A stretch of DNA of 64,000 nucleotides from JAGVSZ01 sp963716855. Its GTDB lineage: Bacteria > Pseudomonadota > Gammaproteobacteria > Burkholderiales > SG8-39. The position numbers and the translations under genes were made by a program. The DNA lies in the NCBI GenBank assembly GCA_963716855.1, contig CAVQUV010000023.1, forward strand, positions 108,048 through 172,047, in the 5' to 3' direction. The first letter of the stretch is position 1. The number at the start of each line of letters is the position of its first letter. Below the pieces are notes generated by a model, which was not told the origin of the DNA, made no database searches, and was given only the letters and a program-made list of their open reading frames with translations. Shown one piece after another: positions 8,343 to 16,276 of the stretch.

Positions 8343-9086
8343 TCAGTGCCTCGTCAGCAGCGACCCGAACCCGTCGATCTTGTCTTCGATTCCGCTGTGC
8401 CGCAGCGCGTGCCAGTAGATGGCGGTGTTGATCGCGAACACCGGCTTGCCCAGCCACACCTCGGCCTGAGCGGCGAGGCGCGCCATGGCGAGGTTGGTCC
8501 CCACCTGGATCAGGGTGTCCACGTCGTCGCCATCGACCTTCACCAGCGCCGCACGCAGCTCCGCCTCGGTCGTGTGCGCGATGTCCACCGGGCTCGTCCG
8601 CTTCAGGCCTTCGATGCGCTTCACCTTGAAGCCCGCCTCCTCGAAGAACTGGATGACGTTCCGGTCGCCGACCGGCCAGTAAGGGGTGACGACCCCCAGG
8701 GTCTTGGCGTTGTAGAGCTTCAGGACCTCCTCGCAGGCTTCGGAGCCCATGGAGACGGGGAGCTGCGTCATTTCCAGGAGATGCTTCTTCAGTTTCACCG
8801 ACATCTGATAGCCGCCCCAGAAGGTCTCCGCGGAAATGCCGAGCACCAGCCGGTCGGGCTCGCAGGACATCGCGCTCACCACCGCTTCGTCCTGCGCGCT
8901 GCCGATCAGATCGATCAGCTTGTTGAAGTCGGCGTCGGACTGCAGCGGGATGTTGGGAATGCGGATGCGGCTGATGTGGTTGGTGACGCCCACGGGCCGC
9001 ATGTCCTCGAACTCCGGCTGCACGCTCGTGTTGGTGGACGGGATCAGGACGGCGAACTTCTTGCGCCAACCCAGCGAATCGGTCAT
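8343..9086 (-). CDS. Asp/Glu racemase superfamily protein (maleate isomerase/arylmalonate decarboxylase-like)
   Basis: A 247-residue cytoplasmic protein with the family opening KFAVLIPSTNTSVQPEFEDM and the second-lobe opening AKTLGVVTPYWPVGDRNVIQFFEEAGFKV. Enzymes of this superfamily isomerise maleate or decarboxylate malonates using one or two Cys in equivalent loops. Here the first loop reads LVLGISAETFWGG and the second IQVGTNLAMARLA, so neither position is Cys; the only nearby Cys (SAMSCEP) is upstream of the loop. It may be a subfamily with different chemistry. Good ribosome site (GAGGAGG) upstream of the ATG. It is convergent with the Bug gene and divergent from the small gene at 9264. 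Confidence 0.75.
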   Translation of the reverse strand: MTDSLGWRKKFAVLIPSTNTSVQPEFEDMRPVGVTNHISRIRIPNIPLQSDADFNKLIDLIGSAQDEAVVSAMSCEPDRLVLGISAETFWGGYQMSVKLKKHLLEMTQLPVSMGSEACEEVLKLYNAKTLGVVTPYWPVGDRNVIQFFEEAGFKVKRIEGLKRTSPVDIAHTTEAELRAALVKVDGDDVDTLIQVGTNLAMARLAAQAEVWLGKPVFAINTAIYWHALRHSGIEDKIDGFGSLLTRH

Positions 9087-9165
9087 GGCTCGGGCCTCCT
9101 CGGATGGACGTGCGGAGTCTAAAGCGTGCCCAGGACGGCGGCAAACCGTCCCGTCATGGATGCGA

Positions 9166-9185
9166 GTGCCGCATCTATGCGGTGC
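9166..9185. promoter_or_regulatory. Inverted repeat in divergent promoter region, possible operator
   Basis: CCGCAT-CT-ATGCGG (9169-9182), extended by one G-C pair and two wobble pairs, lies between the racemase-like gene (minus strand) and the small gene at 9264 (plus strand). A regulator binding site is possible; nothing identifies the regulator. Confidence 0.3.
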
Positions 9186-9263
9186 AGAAATCTCGTTTCA
9201 CAACGCGCGATCGGACCCTCTAGAGTGCGCACCCACGGTCAACCCGGAACAGGAGTCCCGATC

Positions 9264-9461
9264 ATGCGAATCGATCATGCATTCCACGGCCTCGCCGGCG
9301 ACGCGCATCCGACGCCGGAAACCATCGAGCGGTACATGGCGCGGGCGCGCCGGATGCGATCCGAGGTCGTGCACGAATATCTGCACCGCGCCCGGGAGGC
9401 GGTTGCGCGGCTCGTGCGGCGCGCGCCCGCGGCGCGAACCCCCGCCGCGCAGTGCTGCTGA
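9264..9461 (+). CDS. Small protein of the RSP_7527-like type
   Basis: A 65-residue protein with AGGAG 8 bases before its ATG. The core TPETIERYMARARRMRSEVVHEYLHRAREAV, given here by its key residues IERYM, AR and RSE, resembles the short proteobacterial family with an 'ERYM..AR.LRSE' signature, usually of unknown function. The C-terminal tail is Arg/Ala-rich and ends in Cys-Cys. The tautomerase gene follows after 9 bases, so they are probably co-transcribed. Confidence 0.6.
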   Translation: MRIDHAFHGLAGDAHPTPETIERYMARARRMRSEVVHEYLHRAREAVARLVRRAPAARTPAAQCC

Positions 9462-9470
9462 GGGCGGGCC

Positions 9471-9878
9471 ATGCCGATTCTCACCGTCCTCGTCAGCGGC
9501 GCTCCGGACGCCGGGCGCGACGCGGCGGTTGCCGATGCCCTGGCGCAGCTCACGTCCGAGATCCTGCGCAAGGATCGGCAGCTGACATCGGTCGCCATCG
9601 CGCACGTCCCGGACGCGCAATGGTTCGTCGGCGGGCCGGCGCTCGATGCGCAGCGGCGTGCGAGCTTCTTCGTCGACGTGCGGGTGACCGCGGGGACGAA
9701 CAGCCCGGACGAGAAGGCGCGCTATGTCGCAGCGGTCTTTGCGCGCATGCGGAATCTTCTCGGTGCTACACACGAGGCGAGCTACGTGCATGTGCACGAG
9801 GTGCCGGCCGACGCCTGGGGCTACGGCGGTCTCACGCAGGCGCAGCGTCAGGCGGCACGGCTCGCGGCCGCGGCCTGA
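9471..9878 (+). CDS. Tautomerase family protein (4-oxalocrotonate tautomerase-like)
   Basis: A 135-residue member of the tautomerase superfamily. After Met removal the N-terminus is Pro (MPILTVLVSG), the catalytic base of this superfamily. The second half keeps the 4-oxalocrotonate-tautomerase-like segment YVHVHEVPADAWGYGGLTQ. It is longer than the 62-residue 4-OT subunit and looks like a fused two-unit form. It would interconvert keto and enol forms of an oxo-acid. It is followed, tail to tail with a 4-base gap, by a flavin monooxygenase gene on the other strand. Confidence 0.8.
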   Translation: MPILTVLVSGAPDAGRDAAVADALAQLTSEILRKDRQLTSVAIAHVPDAQWFVGGPALDAQRRASFFVDVRVTAGTNSPDEKARYVAAVFARMRNLLGATHEASYVHVHEVPADAWGYGGLTQAQRQAARLAAAA

Positions 9879-9882
9879 GCGT

Positions 9883-10884
9883 TCAGCGTCCGAGCTCGAA
9901 CGCGTCCGCGATCAACTCGTAGGAGCGGCGCCGGCTCGGGTAGTCCCCGGTGATCGTGATGATCATCAGTTCGTCGGCCGCGAACTTCTCGGCCAGCGCC
10001 AGCAGCCGGGCGCGAACGGTCGGCGGATCGCCGAGCACCACCCGCGCACGCTGCGAGCGGATGTAGGCGGTCTCGCGCTCGTCGTACTTGCGCGCGGCCG
10101 CCTCCGCGTAGGTGGGTACCGGCGCATCCACGCCGAGCGCCATGTGCAGGCGGCGCAGGTCGATCGACGCCGCCAGCCGCTCGGCCTCGGCGCCCGTCTC
10201 GGCGCAGATCGCGAACACGCACAGCAGCGTGTGCGGCGCGTCCTCCCGCGGGGACGGCATGAACTCCGACTTGTAGGTCTGCATCACCGCGTCGCCGCCC
10301 TGCGCGGTGATGAAGTGCGCGAACGCGAAGCGCAGGCCGAGGAGGGCGGCGAGGCCGCCGCTGTAGTCCGACGAGCCGAGCAACCAGATCTCCGGCGCGG
10401 TATCGCCTGCTGGCATCGCTTTCACCCGCGCGAACGGATGATCGACGGGGAGCGCGGCGTCGAGGAATCCGACCAGATCGCGCACCTGCTGCGGAAAATC
10501 CTCGGCGAACGTGTAGTGCCCGCGCGAGACCGCCTGCGCGGTGATCTGATCGCCGCCCGGCGCGCGGCCGATGCCGAGATCGATGCGGCCCGGGAAAAGC
10601 GCCTCGAGCATGCGGAACACCTCGGCGACCTTGAGCGGGCTGTAATAGGGCAGGAGCACGCCGCCGGTCCCGACGCGAATGCGCCGCGTCGCGGATGCGA
10701 CGCGCGCCAGGAGGATCTCGGGACAGGGGTCCGCGAGGGCGGCGATTGCGTGATGCTCGGCGAGCCAGTAGCGCGAGTAGCCGAGCCGGTCCGCCGCCTC
10801 CGCGAGCGCCACCGTCTCCGCGACCGCCTGCGCGGGCGTGTGCCCGCTGATGACCGGGCTCTGGTCGAGAACGCCGAGACGCAT
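9883..10884 (-). CDS. LLM class flavin-dependent oxidoreductase (luciferase-like)
   Basis: A 333-residue TIM-barrel flavoenzyme of the bacterial luciferase superfamily. Diagnostic segments are LAEAADRLGYSRYWLAEHHA near the N-terminus, RIRVGTGGVLLPYYSPLKVAE, and FPGRIDLGIGRAPGGD (flavin phosphate and active-site region of the MsnO8-type group). The C-terminal region includes VLGDPPTVRARLLALAE. It uses reduced FMN from another protein. The substrate is unknown; the same group is often called 'MsnO8 family LLM oxidoreductase'. It forms a minus-strand run with the small membrane protein and the MFS transporter. Confidence 0.88.
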   Translation of the reverse strand: MRLGVLDQSPVISGHTPAQAVAETVALAEAADRLGYSRYWLAEHHAIAALADPCPEILLARVASATRRIRVGTGGVLLPYYSPLKVAEVFRMLEALFPGRIDLGIGRAPGGDQITAQAVSRGHYTFAEDFPQQVRDLVGFLDAALPVDHPFARVKAMPAGDTAPEIWLLGSSDYSGGLAALLGLRFAFAHFITAQGGDAVMQTYKSEFMPSPREDAPHTLLCVFAICAETGAEAERLAASIDLRRLHMALGVDAPVPTYAEAAARKYDERETAYIRSQRARVVLGDPPTVRARLLALAEKFAADELMIITITGDYPSRRRSYELIADAFELGR

Positions 10885-10898
10885 TCGCGCCGCGGCGC

Positions 10899-11081
10899 TC
10901 AGTCAGACATCCAGATCAGGCCGGCGACGAGCCCCGCCAGCGCGACCGAGATCCAGAAGATGCCGATCATGCGCTGCTTGTCGGTCCAGGTGATGCCGCC
11001 CTTCTTCCTCCGCGCCATGTTCCATTCGGCGAAGATGATCAGCATCCCGATTCCGAAGGTGACGGCGGCCCACTTGATCAT
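10899..11081 (-). CDS. Small membrane protein of unknown function
   Basis: A 60-residue protein with two predicted membrane helices: WAAVTFGIGMLIIFAEW near the N-terminus and IGIFWISVALAGLVAGLIW near the C-terminus, joined by the basic loop ARRKKGGITWTDKQR. AGGGGGA lies upstream of the ATG. It is 14 bases from the monooxygenase gene on the same strand. I do not recognise a family. Confidence 0.6.
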   Translation of the reverse strand: MIKWAAVTFGIGMLIIFAEWNMARRKKGGITWTDKQRMIGIFWISVALAGLVAGLIWMSD

Positions 11082-11163
11082 TTTCTGTCCCCCTGTGGTG
11101 GTGGCGCGATTCTAGGCCCGGACCGCCGCGGCCACCGTGCACGCCGTCACGGGGCGCGGGATT

Positions 11164-12342
11164 TCAGCGCGGCCGGCCGCCCCGGAACGCCCAGGCGTGC
11201 AGCGGCGCGAGGCCGAGCGCCAGCGCGACCGCGAGCGCGCCGAACAGGCGGAACGCGTCGTGGATCCCGACGGCATCGGTCAGCGCGCCCATGAGCAGCG
11301 GCGTCGTCAGGTGCGAGAGCCCCCAGCCGAGGCCGGCGATCGCGAGCGTCGCCCCGCGCGTCTCGACCGTCGAGACCTCGCTCGCCAGGAGCTGGAAGTA
11401 AAGCGTCAGGATCCCCGAAGCGAGTCCCACCACGAATAGACAGAGGCTGATCGGCGCACCGTGCGCGAATGCGGCGATCGCGACGACCGTCACCGCGATC
11501 GCCAGCCCGGCCCCGACCGGGATCGACCGCTCGGTGACCTTGCGGACGAAGCGCGCCGCGGTCACGCCGGCGCACACCGACCCGAGGGCGCGCAGGGCGA
11601 TCATCCATCCGGCCTCGTCGCTCGTGAACCCCTCGGCCACGAGCAGGATCGGGTAGAACGAAAAGCTGAGCGAGAACGGCAGCCCGGCCATGTACGCGGT
11701 GGCGAGGCCGAACCAGATCGACGGGCGCCGCGCGAGCGCGCGGTAGGTCGCCAACATCGGCTGCACGGTCGTCGGCCGACGATGGTCCGGCGCCGCAAAG
11801 GCCGCCATGAGCGCGAGCGCCACCACGCCGCCGAAGAACGCCAGCGTCGCGAACCCCGCCCGGTAGCCGAGGTGCGTGATCGCGAGCCCGGCCGCGACGG
11901 TGCCCACGATCTGCCCGCCGCTCGAGATCGAGTTGAGGCGCCCCATCTGCGCGCTGCGGTCGCCCGGGAGCTGCGAGCCGAGCGACCAGGTCGCCGGCCA
12001 GTACACCGAGCGCGCCACGATGATGCAGAGCTGCGCGAAGAGCAGCGCCGCGAACGTGGTCGCAAACGCGTACACCATACCGGCAAGCCCCAGGATCACC
12101 GACGACGCGAGCGCGAGCCGCTTGCCGCCGATGCGGTCGGTCCACACGCCGCCCACGAGGTTGAACGCGAGCTGCGCGACCACCGGCGCGGAGACGAGCG
12201 TGCCGATCGCGACCCCCGAGTACCCGAGGTGGTACGCGTACAGCGGGATGAGCACGTGCGACATCCCGAGCGCGAGGTTCCAGGCGAACGCGCTGGCGAA
12301 GAACGGAGCGAGCGCGGGCGCGCGCGGGGCGGGAGCGGTCAT
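11164..12342 (-). CDS. MFS transporter
   Basis: A 392-residue 12-helix transporter of the major facilitator superfamily. I place the start at MTAPAPRAPAL (12342) rather than a longer upstream frame because the first helix (FFASAFAWNLALGMSHVLIPL) follows directly. The cytoplasmic loop 2-3 motif is GGVWTDRIGGKRLALAS, matching the MFS GxxxDRxGRR pattern. Loop 8-9 has the equivalent ARFVRKVTERS. The substrate cannot be predicted. Confidence 0.85.
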   Translation of the reverse strand: MTAPAPRAPALAPFFASAFAWNLALGMSHVLIPLYAYHLGYSGVAIGTLVSAPVVAQLAFNLVGGVWTDRIGGKRLALASSVILGLAGMVYAFATTFAALLFAQLCIIVARSVYWPATWSLGSQLPGDRSAQMGRLNSISSGGQIVGTVAAGLAITHLGYRAGFATLAFFGGVVALALMAAFAAPDHRRPTTVQPMLATYRALARRPSIWFGLATAYMAGLPFSLSFSFYPILLVAEGFTSDEAGWMIALRALGSVCAGVTAARFVRKVTERSIPVGAGLAIAVTVVAIAAFAHGAPISLCLFVVGLASGILTLYFQLLASEVSTVETRGATLAIAGLGWGLSHLTTPLLMGALTDAVGIHDAFRLFGALAVALALGLAPLHAWAFRGGRPR

Positions 12343-12504
12343 CGGCGGGCGGGCGCCATTATGGGTGATCGGCGCTGCCTCGATGCCGATGTGGCGGATT
12401 TCCTGCCGGGACTGTGAAACGCGCACGCCGCGCGGTGCTGCGCCGGTGGACGCGCGGTCGGCGGGCCCCTATAAAGTCGATGGTTCCCCCGAAGGCCCAC
12501 CCTC

Positions 12505-12879
12505 ATGACCCAGATCGCCGGCGCAGTGTTCCTCGTCCTCGGCCTCGTCTCGGGCCTCCTGCTCACGCTCGCCCCGTTCGGCATCGGCGCGGCGCAGCCG
12601 CAGCTGGTGGCCTGGGTGCTGTTCCCGTTGCTCACGATCGGCGGCTACCTGCTGCTCGCGGTGGCGGCGCGCGGCCCGGCGATCACGCGCATCTCCCGCT
12701 CGGCGGGCGCGGCGCTGCTCGCGCTCGCGGTCGCGGCGACGGTGGGCCTGTTCCTCGTCGGGAACTCGTTCGTCGCGCCCGGCGCGGGCACGATCTCGCT
12801 CTGGTACGTCCTGCTGATCGGGCTGGTGCTCGGCACCGCCGGCCTCTCGTTCCGCCGCTCCGGCGACGACGAAACCTGA
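12505..12879 (+). CDS. Hypothetical four-helix membrane protein
   Basis: A 124-residue hydrophobic protein with four predicted membrane segments (AGAVFLVLGLVSGLLLTLAP, VAWVLFPLLTIGGYLLLAV, AGAALLALAVAATVGLFLV, LWYVLLIGLVLGTAGLSF) and a charged C-terminus ending RRSGDDET. No motif or recognised family. It sits alone between a minus-strand MFS gene and DUF1223. Confidence 0.65.
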   Translation: MTQIAGAVFLVLGLVSGLLLTLAPFGIGAAQPQLVAWVLFPLLTIGGYLLLAVAARGPAITRISRSAGAALLALAVAATVGLFLVGNSFVAPGAGTISLWYVLLIGLVLGTAGLSFRRSGDDET

Positions 12880-12984
12880 TCGCGCGCGGGGGCTGTCAGT
12901 TCAGCCCCGATATTCCGACTGAATCCACGCGGGCCCGGCGGTCGTACCGGACCTGAGGCAGGGATCACTGCGTCGGAGCGCGTC

Positions 12985-13749
12985 ATGACCTACAGTCTGG
13001 CTGCGGCTTTCCTGGCCGCCTTCACCGTCTCGATCGTCCAGGCTGCGCCGGCCGAGTGCACTGCGAAGAGCGGCGCATCGACCGCGGCGCTCGTCGAGCT
13101 CTACACCTCGGAGGGCTGCGACAGCTGTCCGCGCGCCGACCGCTGGCTCGGCAGCGTGCCGGCGGCCGGGTTCGGGACGGCGCGCGTCGTGCCGCTCGCG
13201 CTGCACGTCGACTACTGGGACTACATCGGCTGGAAGGATCCGTTCGCGAAGCCGCTGTTCTCCGCGCGGCAGCGCGAGCTCGCGGCCATCGGACGGAACC
13301 GCGTCGTCTACACGCCGCAGGTCGTGCTCGCCGGGAAGGACTTCCGCGCCTGGTCGGCCCGGACCTCGTTCGCCGAGGCGGTCGCGGCGGTCAATGCGAC
13401 GCCCGCACGCGCCGGGATCGAGCTCGCGATCGCGGCGGGCGGGATCCGCGCGCAGGCGAGCGTGCCGCGCCGGGAGGATCGCGAGGACACCGCGCTCTTC
13501 GTCGCGGTGTACGAGAACGGGCTGTCCAACCGCGTGACCGCGGGCGAGAACCGCGGCGCGACGCTCGATCACGACTTCGTCGTGCGCGAATGGTGGGGCC
13601 CGCTCGCGCTCGACGCCGCGGGCAACGCGTCGCTCGCGCGCCCGGTCAGTGCATCGCCGCTCGCCAACGGCGGCGTCGCCGCATTCGTGCAGAGCCGTCG
13701 CACGGGCGAGGTGCTGCAGGCGCTCGCGCTGCCGGCCTGCAAGGGCTAG
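12985..13749 (+). CDS. DUF1223 family secreted thioredoxin-fold protein
   Basis: A 254-residue protein with an N-terminal signal (AAAFLAAFTVSIVQAAPA). The mature part starts a thioredoxin-like fold, with VELYTSEGCDSCPRADRWL containing a CDSC redox-type motif, then LALHVDYWDYIGWKDPFA and the cis-Pro segment VVYTPQVVLAG. These match DUF1223, a family of predicted periplasmic thioredoxin-like proteins of unknown substrate. It stands alone between divergent and convergent neighbours. Confidence 0.88.
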   Translation: MTYSLAAAFLAAFTVSIVQAAPAECTAKSGASTAALVELYTSEGCDSCPRADRWLGSVPAAGFGTARVVPLALHVDYWDYIGWKDPFAKPLFSARQRELAAIGRNRVVYTPQVVLAGKDFRAWSARTSFAEAVAAVNATPARAGIELAIAAGGIRAQASVPRREDREDTALFVAVYENGLSNRVTAGENRGATLDHDFVVREWWGPLALDAAGNASLARPVSASPLANGGVAAFVQSRRTGEVLQALALPACKG

Positions 13750-13837
13750 CCGGACGCCCGTCTTCGCGCGTCGAGATCGCGCGCCGCCCGTTCGAGCCGT
13801 CCCTCGACTTCGATCTCGGCCGTACGCGCGAGCCGCG

Positions 13838-14263
13838 TCATGCGCCGCGGCGGAGCAACTCGATGACCTTCCGCCCGGGATCGACCCGCACCCAGTCGCC
13901 GGTGCGGATCACTTCCGCCGGCGGCTGCGACCAGCCCTCGGTGATCGCGATGTCCGCGAACACCGCGCCCTGCACCATCACCGGATTGGTGACGCCGAAG
14001 ACGAACGCCTTCGGGGCGATGCCCTTGTGCTTGATGTCGTAGAACGCCCAGCCTGCCGCGATGCCGCCCTTCGCGGTGGGGAAGATGCAGACCTTGTCCT
14101 TGATGCTCGTGCCTTCGAGCTTGTGGCCGGGCTTGGAGATGAGCCCGGTCCAGCGGTCGAGGTCGTACCGCGGGGAGAACCCCTCGGGAGACACCACCGC
14201 CTCGCCCTCGACGACGGGACCGGCCGCACGCTCGACGCGGATCGTGGCGAGCGGCGCGCTCAC
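13838..14263 (-). CDS. Aconitase X swivel domain (DUF126) protein, small subunit
   Basis: A 141-residue protein translated from GTG at 14263, with a G-rich ribosome site inside the end of the large-subunit gene. Family features are the SPEGFSPRYDLDRWTGLIS segment, HKLEGTSIKDKVCIFPTAKGG with the conserved Ser/Thr, and VQGAVFADIAITEGW. In aconitase X enzymes this swivel subunit pairs with the DUF521 catalytic subunit to dehydrate a hydroxy acid. Characterised members include cis-3-hydroxy-L-proline dehydratase and archaeal phosphomevalonate dehydratase. The large-subunit gene ends only 4 bases upstream. Confidence 0.88.
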   Translation of the reverse strand: MSAPLATIRVERAAGPVVEGEAVVSPEGFSPRYDLDRWTGLISKPGHKLEGTSIKDKVCIFPTAKGGIAAGWAFYDIKHKGIAPKAFVFGVTNPVMVQGAVFADIAITEGWSQPPAEVIRTGDWVRVDPGRKVIELLRRGA

Positions 14264-14267
14264 TCGA

Positions 14268-15503
14268 TCACCCCCGTGCACGCAATGATCGACGCACGCC
14301 TGCGTGCGCCGCAGGATCGTGATTGAACCGGTGCGCCCCAATGATGTTCACGATCTTCGCCGAGTTGGAGATCATGTTGGTCCAGCCGTTGGCGACGCGC
14401 ATCGGCGAGAGGTTCTGCAGGATGTAGAAACACACGCCCTCGAGCACGGTCACGCCCGCCGTCTCGAGCGTCTGCAGGTAGCCGAGCTGGCGGGCGGCGC
14501 TCTTCACGCCGTTCGACGTGGTGACGAAGACCTGCGTGCCGGAATGCAGGTTGCGCCCGGCGAAGCGGTCGGCGAGCGTCTTCATCTCGAACAGCGATTG
14601 CTGCGGACCGGAGAACACGACGAGGTTGCAGCTGCGGTCCTTCAGGTCGTAGCCCGCGTACACGCGGTCTATCTCCGCGTCGCCGATCCGCATCTCGTCG
14701 CTGGGCGCGTTCCCGCTCAGCGCGACCTCGACCGACGGCGCCTCGGGCGTGACGCCCACCATGTGGAACATCCCCATCGAGCCGTAGCTCGCCAGCGCCG
14801 CGCCGAGGTGCTTCAACTCGTCGGCAAGCGGTGCTCGTGTCACGCCAGTAAAGACGGGCACGGCGTAGTAGCTCTGGTGCGATTCGCCGACCAGCTTGCC
14901 GACCGCGCCCCAATCGGCGAGGTCGTCGAGCCGCGCGTCGAGCCGCACGACGAACGTCCCCTTGCGGTGCCGGTCGAGGTGAAAGCCGTACTCGGGGGTG
15001 CGGCCCGTGAGGGCCGCGGCGAGGGCCGCCGGTCCGCTTTCGAAGTTGGTGCGCGCGCCGAATACCGAATTCGCATAGATCACCGTGCCCGTGTCGCCCC
15101 ACGCGACGTGCTCGCCCAGGTGCGGCTGGTAGAGCGTCTGGTAGTTGATGCAGGTGTCCGTGGTGAGCACGTTCATCGTGCGCAGGCGCTCGATGATGCG
15201 GCGCTCCTTCGCGACCTCGGCGCGGTCCTGGCCCAGGCGGTCGGCAAACGCGAAGTCGACACAGCGCGCATTGGTCGTGACCGGCACGGTGCAGCGCGCG
15301 CGCTTCTCCGCGAGCGCGGCCAGGTACTGGAAGCCGCCCTCGCCCATCACCTCGATGTCGCCCATCATGTGGGCGTTGGTGATCGGCACGAAGCGCTCGG
15401 CGCCGAAGAACTCGCCGACCCGGACCTGGTAGGCGAGCGCGTCGCGCGCCGCCTCGCCGCGCTCGCCAATGAGCAAAGCCTGTTCCTCGGTCGTCAGCCG
15501 CAT
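14268..15503 (-). CDS. Aconitase X catalytic domain (DUF521) protein, large subunit
   Basis: A 411-residue catalytic subunit of an AcnX-type dehydratase. I chose MRLTTEEQALLIGERG (15503) over a start 24 bases upstream because GGAGGA precedes it. Visible features include ITNAHMMGDIEVMGEGGFQYL, VTTNARCVDFAFADRLGQD (conserved Asn/Cys of the Fe-S/active-site region), NYQTLYQPHLGEHVAWGDTG and CNLVVFSGPQQS. Bacterial two-subunit AcnX enzymes with proven activity act on cis-3-hydroxy-L-proline, but no proline-catabolic genes are adjacent, so the substrate is open. Confidence 0.88.
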   Translation of the reverse strand: MRLTTEEQALLIGERGEAARDALAYQVRVGEFFGAERFVPITNAHMMGDIEVMGEGGFQYLAALAEKRARCTVPVTTNARCVDFAFADRLGQDRAEVAKERRIIERLRTMNVLTTDTCINYQTLYQPHLGEHVAWGDTGTVIYANSVFGARTNFESGPAALAAALTGRTPEYGFHLDRHRKGTFVVRLDARLDDLADWGAVGKLVGESHQSYYAVPVFTGVTRAPLADELKHLGAALASYGSMGMFHMVGVTPEAPSVEVALSGNAPSDEMRIGDAEIDRVYAGYDLKDRSCNLVVFSGPQQSLFEMKTLADRFAGRNLHSGTQVFVTTSNGVKSAARQLGYLQTLETAGVTVLEGVCFYILQNLSPMRVANGWTNMISNSAKIVNIIGAHRFNHDPAAHAGVRRSLRARG

Positions 15504-15552
15504 GCGGGCTCCTCCGTCGACGAGCATCTATTCTAGGCGGCGCCGCGCGCCT

Positions 15553-15580
15553 CTGACCACCGGGTTCCTTGCGGTATGAT
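15553..15580 (+). promoter_or_regulatory. Predicted promoter of the nfeD-SPFH operon
   Basis: CTGACC (15553-15558) and TATGAT (15575-15580) are spaced by 16 bases. The first in-frame ATG of the NfeD gene (15576) lies inside this -10 hexamer, which argues for translation starting further downstream, at the GTG at 15624. Confidence 0.4.
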
Positions 15581-15623
15581 CGCCGCGATTCCGACTGCCG
15601 GAATCGAAGGGAAGCGGGCAAGC

Positions 15624-16058
15624 GTGGAAACCTACTGGATCTGGGTCGTCGCCGGCGTTGCGCTGCTCGTCGCCGAGCTCCTGAGCGGGACGTTCTACCT
15701 GCTCGTGCTGGGCCTCGCGGCGTTCGTCGCGGCCGCGGCGGCCTGGTTCGGCGCGCCGTTCCTCGCCCAGGTCCTCGCCGCCGGCGTCATCGCCGTCGCC
15801 GGCGTGTTCTGGATCCGCAGCCGCAAGCACGCGCTCGCGACGCCGGACATGGCCTCGCTCGACGTCGGGCAATCGGTCACGCTCCAGTCCTGGGTGAACC
15901 AGGCCGACCGCGCCGCGCGGGTCAGGTACCGCGACGCGCTGTGGGACGCGGTCATCGAGGGCGAACCCGGTCGAGACTTCCGCGGCGAGACGGGCGAAGT
16001 GTTCTACATCACCCGCGTCGAAGGCAGCACGCTCCGCGTCGCGAAGCGCGTGCCCTGA
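15624..16058 (+). CDS. NfeD family membrane protein
   Basis: Short NfeD-type protein of about 144 residues. I start it at GTG 15624 (VETYWIWVVAGVALLVAELL) because an AAGGGAAG ribosome site precedes it and the family normally opens with an aromatic-rich first helix; the ATG at 15576 lies in a putative -10. It has three hydrophobic segments, then an OB-fold domain beginning near LDVGQSVTLQSWV and ending EVFYITRVEGSTLRV. NfeD proteins are membrane partners of SPFH proteins, and the next gene encodes one. Confidence 0.82.
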   Translation: METYWIWVVAGVALLVAELLSGTFYLLVLGLAAFVAAAAAWFGAPFLAQVLAAGVIAVAGVFWIRSRKHALATPDMASLDVGQSVTLQSWVNQADRAARVRYRDALWDAVIEGEPGRDFRGETGEVFYITRVEGSTLRVAKRVP

Positions 16059-16276
16059 CACGACGCGCTCCGCGAGCGATGTCGCTTCAGCCGCAGCAGC
16101 AGCCCCCCGGCCCCGAGGAGCTCATGCGGCTCCTTTCGAACTTTCTCGGCGGCCGCAAGCAATCGGCCGAGGAGATCCGCAAGCGCCTCGCCGGACGCCG
16201 CCGCGGCGTCGTTCCGGCCGCCACCCCTGCAATGCGCACGCCCGTTCCGCATCACCCGGTTTCCAGGGAGACCAGC

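Noticed and set aside
11461..12417. A long plus-strand open frame opposite the MFS gene
   Set aside because: Hydrophilic, Arg/His-rich and without motifs; the minus-strand frame has twelve clear membrane helices.
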